Positions 5,695-7,383 of a stretch of DNA of 7,383 bases are shown one piece after another; position 1 is the first letter of the stretch; each line of letters starts with the position of its first letter. The position numbers and the translations under genes were made by a program. A model generated the notes under the pieces. It was not told where the DNA came from and made no database searches. It was given only the letters and a program-made list of their open reading frames with translations. The DNA is from Cyclobacteriaceae bacterium (GTDB lineage: Bacteria; Bacteroidota; Bacteroidia; Cytophagales; Cyclobacteriaceae), in assembly GCA_025455225.1 (NCBI GenBank), contig JALOMY010000213.1, positions 1 through 7,383 on the forward strand. The letters are read 5' to 3'.

Positions 5695-7383
5695 TTATCA
5701 TCAGCAAAGGCGCCAACAAACAGGTAGCCGAATGTAGAGGTAACGGCCGAACCGAAATAATCGGTCATAGATGGATCTGACTCATCGCCAATGATAATTT
5801 TATCCGGTGATTTTGAGATCCATCCGCTTTCCGGTTTCTGAAAGAAATACACTTTTCCCGGCCCGGGGTTTTGTCCGCCATAGGTATAAATAATGTTTTG
5901 AGGTGCACCGGCAACTGCGTACCGCTCTTCAATCTTAACGCTATACCCAAAGTTGTGATAGGGAATTTCAATTTCCGGTTTGAGAATGGCTTGTTCTTTT
6001 ATTAATCCAACCCATCCGGATTCAGGTTTCTTATAAATGTAGGCTGCGCCCCGAAACAAATTCGTTGGATTGCCAAGTGCAGGTTCATTGCCGATCCAGC
6101 CCGGGCAGCCAACAATAATTTCATCGCCCTGAATATCGACTGCAAATCCAAACATACGACCAACCAGGTAGCCATCAATTCCTACATCAGAAGGGTAGAG
6201 TATGGCCGATTCGGTAGTGTCTTTCCATCCGCCTTCCGGTTGTTGATAAATAAAAACCCGGTTGGACTCCTGGAACCAGAACCGGCTGGACCGGGCACCA
6301 ACAACAATTACACTGTCTTCAATGGCCACTTCACAACCGAAGCCATCACCTGGCCCCGGTACTTTAGGCAATAGGGTGGCTTGTTTTATCCAGGCATCCC
6401 CGGTGAATTTAAAGACATGAACTGTTCCAAGGTCTTCTGAACTACGATCTTCATATTGACCGACAACCAGGTAAGGCATATCAATAGCAACGGACCGGCC
6501 GAAGGATTTCAGATTCAGATCATCCAACGTTACCTTATAGGATTCGTTCATATCCGTCCAGCCACCAACGGGTTTACGAAAAACATAAACAGCTCCTGTT
6601 GTGTAGGAGATTCGATTGCCATTTTCATCATAACGATCGCTGTAAACCGAATTAACTGCTATGAAGTCCCCGCTGATGCTTACATCCAAACCAAAGTTAT
6701 CATAAGGCTGACCATCGGAGGGTGTTAGCTCAGCAATGCGTTGCCAATTGAGACCATCGAATTTTAAAACATAGGCTGAGCCTGAATACACGCCATTGTC
6801 CTGATCCCGGCTGGAGCCAACAACGGCATAGTCGCCCTCAATATCGACCGCGATGCCAAAGTAACTTCCGGCACCTGTTACGGGCATGTATTCGATGATC
6901 GATGTATAGTCTGACGTTGGATTATCCCAACCTGAAGGAGGAAGATTAAATTCAAAGACTTTAGGATTTTGAATCCGGATAAAGGAATTGGATGAAAACG
7001 TGCTGCTTCCAGGCGCACTGATTAATACCCGACCATTTTTTGCAGTCAGATCAAAACCGAAGCGTGCAGAATTTTCAATATCATCCGGTTTTATGGATGC
7101 ATGCGGTGTTAATGAAGTCCAGGATGCTGGATTGTCTTTTTTGAAAACCCGCACGGATTCATAACCTGAAAAATATACATAATCGCCATCCAGGGAAACC
7201 TGGCTTTGCAATAAGCTTGTTCCAGGATTTGTATCGTAATACCAGGCATCTTCGGTTGTGTCTGCCCATCCACCGGGAGGTCGATTGTAAACATAAAGGG
7301 CCGGGCCATTTGAACCGCCCGTATATAACCACGGGTCGGTCAGAAAAATCGTGTTGTCATCGAGGGCGATGCCTTCACCAAAA
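5589..7383 (-). CDS. FG-GAP repeat segment (first frame) of the disrupted secreted protein
   Basis: This frame is open from the right edge of the window to a stop at 5591-5589. It begins FGEGIALDDNTIFLTDPW and has no credible start; the TTG at 7211 is internal to the repeat array. The segment is made of repeated units of 54-68 residues that start with FG plus a short strand, such as FGIAVDIEGDYAVVGS, then a loop, a strand of type GSAYVL or GAVYVF, and a linker with a conserved KPESGW or QPEGGW turn. This fits the FG-GAP_2/integrin-alpha N-terminal propeller family. Sense coding ends near 5684. The last 30 or so residues after DDNSTGV (MRALFMF onward to the stop) are out-of-frame noise. A short stretch DRYDENGN (top coordinate near 6638) resembles a calcium-binding loop, but this is tentative. 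Confidence 0.7.
   Translation of the reverse strand, partial: FGEGIALDDNTIFLTDPWLYTGGSNGPALYVYNRPPGGWADTTEDAWYYDTNPGTSLLQSQVSLDGDYVYFSGYESVRVFKKDNPASWTSLTPHASIKPDDIENSARFGFDLTAKNGRVLISAPGSSTFSSNSFIRIQNPKVFEFNLPPSGWDNPTSDYTSIIEYMPVTGAGSYFGIAVDIEGDYAVVGSSRDQDNGVYSGSAYVLKFDGLNWQRIAELTPSDGQPYDNFGLDVSISGDFIAVNSVYSDRYDENGNRISYTTGAVYVFRKPVGGWTDMNESYKVTLDDLNLKSFGRSVAIDMPYLVVGQYEDRSSEDLGTVHVFKFTGDAWIKQATLLPKVPGPGDGFGCEVAIEDSVIVVGARSSRFWFQESNRVFIYQQPEGGWKDTTESAILYPSDVGIDGYLVGRMFGFAVDIQGDEIIVGCPGWIGNEPALGNPTNLFRGAAYIYKKPESGWVGLIKEQAILKPEIEIPYHNFGYSVKIEERYAVAGAPQNIIYTYGGQNPGPGKVYFFQKPESGWISKSPDKIIIGDESDPSMTDYFGSAVTSTFGYLFVGAFADDNSTGVPMRALFMFIPSIPSLNKHVLLCAKKMSRLH
5670..7383 (-). repeat. FG-GAP beta-propeller repeat array, about ten units
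   Basis: FG-type unit starts fall at top coordinates 7382, 7061, 6857, 6695, 6503, 6341, 6152, 5951 and 5756, with a degenerate unit near 7211 that has LQSQVSLDGDY in place of FG. Spacing between the clear units is 54-68 residues. Example openings are FGFDLTAKNG, FGLDVSISGD, FGRSVAIDMP, FGCEVAIEDS, FGFAVDIQGD and FGYSVKIEER. The final unit, opening FGSAVTSTFG, is completed only after the first frame break. Confidence 0.75.

Larger units (their letters stand above)
4172..7383 (-). pseudogene. Large T9SS-secreted FG-GAP/Ig-like repeat protein, disrupted by two frameshifts, 5' end outside window
   Basis: This is the whole gene as I reconstruct it. Translation enters at the right edge of the window without a start codon, runs to about 5684, moves to a second frame until about 5383, and finishes in a third frame at TAA 4174-4172. 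Each change equals the loss of one base. The combined product is a modular surface or secreted protein: N-terminal FG-GAP propeller repeats, five Ig-like modules, and a type B type IX secretion C-terminal domain. The three frames belong together because an FG-GAP repeat continues across the first break (frame A ends in DDNSTG, frame B supplies DAGSVYVY) and an Ig-like module continues across the second. The signal peptide would lie beyond the window. Substrate or ligand is unknown; such architectures are usually adhesins, gliding-surface proteins or extracellular enzymes. It may be a true pseudogene or an intact gene with two assembly indels. Confidence 0.75.

Noticed and set aside
5375..5697. 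Programmed -1 ribosomal frameshifting at the two frame breaks
   Set aside because: Neither site has an X-XXY-YYZ slippery heptamer in the right phase, and two independent events in one mRNA would be needed. Base loss is simpler.
7109..7309. A short - strand reading frame at the right end
   Set aside because: It lies in another frame over the FG-GAP segment, whose repeats continue unbroken to the window edge; no recognisable protein features.

Overview
The window looks like a chromosomal segment from a member of the Bacteroidota, probably a Cytophagales-like or related gliding-type lineage. The evidence is a large secreted repeat protein ending in a gliding-motility-associated (type B, type IX secretion) C-terminal domain, a phosphoglucosamine mutase of the type common in that phylum, genes without Shine-Dalgarno sequences, and a TAnnTTTG-like -7 promoter element. 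The lineage is inferred from protein features only.

Left to right: (1) the C-terminal 264 codons of a phosphoglucosamine mutase (glmM-like, + strand, cut by the window start); (2) a complete IscS/NifS-type cysteine desulfurase (+), preceded by a possible promoter; (3) a complete acetyl-CoA hydrolase/4-hydroxybutyrate CoA-transferase family protein (-), whose stop codon directly abuts that of the desulfurase; (4) an 87-bp divergent intergenic region; (5) a complete Rossmann-fold/DUF2520 protein (+); (6) a large secreted-protein gene on the - strand that fills the rest of the window and runs off its right end. Its stop overlaps that of the DUF2520 gene.

The last gene is the most interesting part. 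Read continuously it encodes about ten FG-GAP-type beta-propeller repeats, then five Ig-like modules in the order B-A-B-A-A, then a type B T9SS sorting domain. It is split over three reading frames by two apparent single-base losses, near 5683-5686 and 5383-5385. Comparing the broken Ig-like module with its two intact sister modules in the same protein shows what the second lesion should have read. The gene is therefore either a recent pseudogene or carries two indel errors in the assembly.

The housekeeping genes are unrelated functionally (cell-wall precursor synthesis, sulfur mobilisation, CoA-ester metabolism, an uncharacterised oxidoreductase-like protein) and do not form an obvious operon. 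No RNA gene, mobile element, CRISPR array or clear terminator was found, and there is no gene-free stretch over 300 bases. I found no convincing new multi-gene system.
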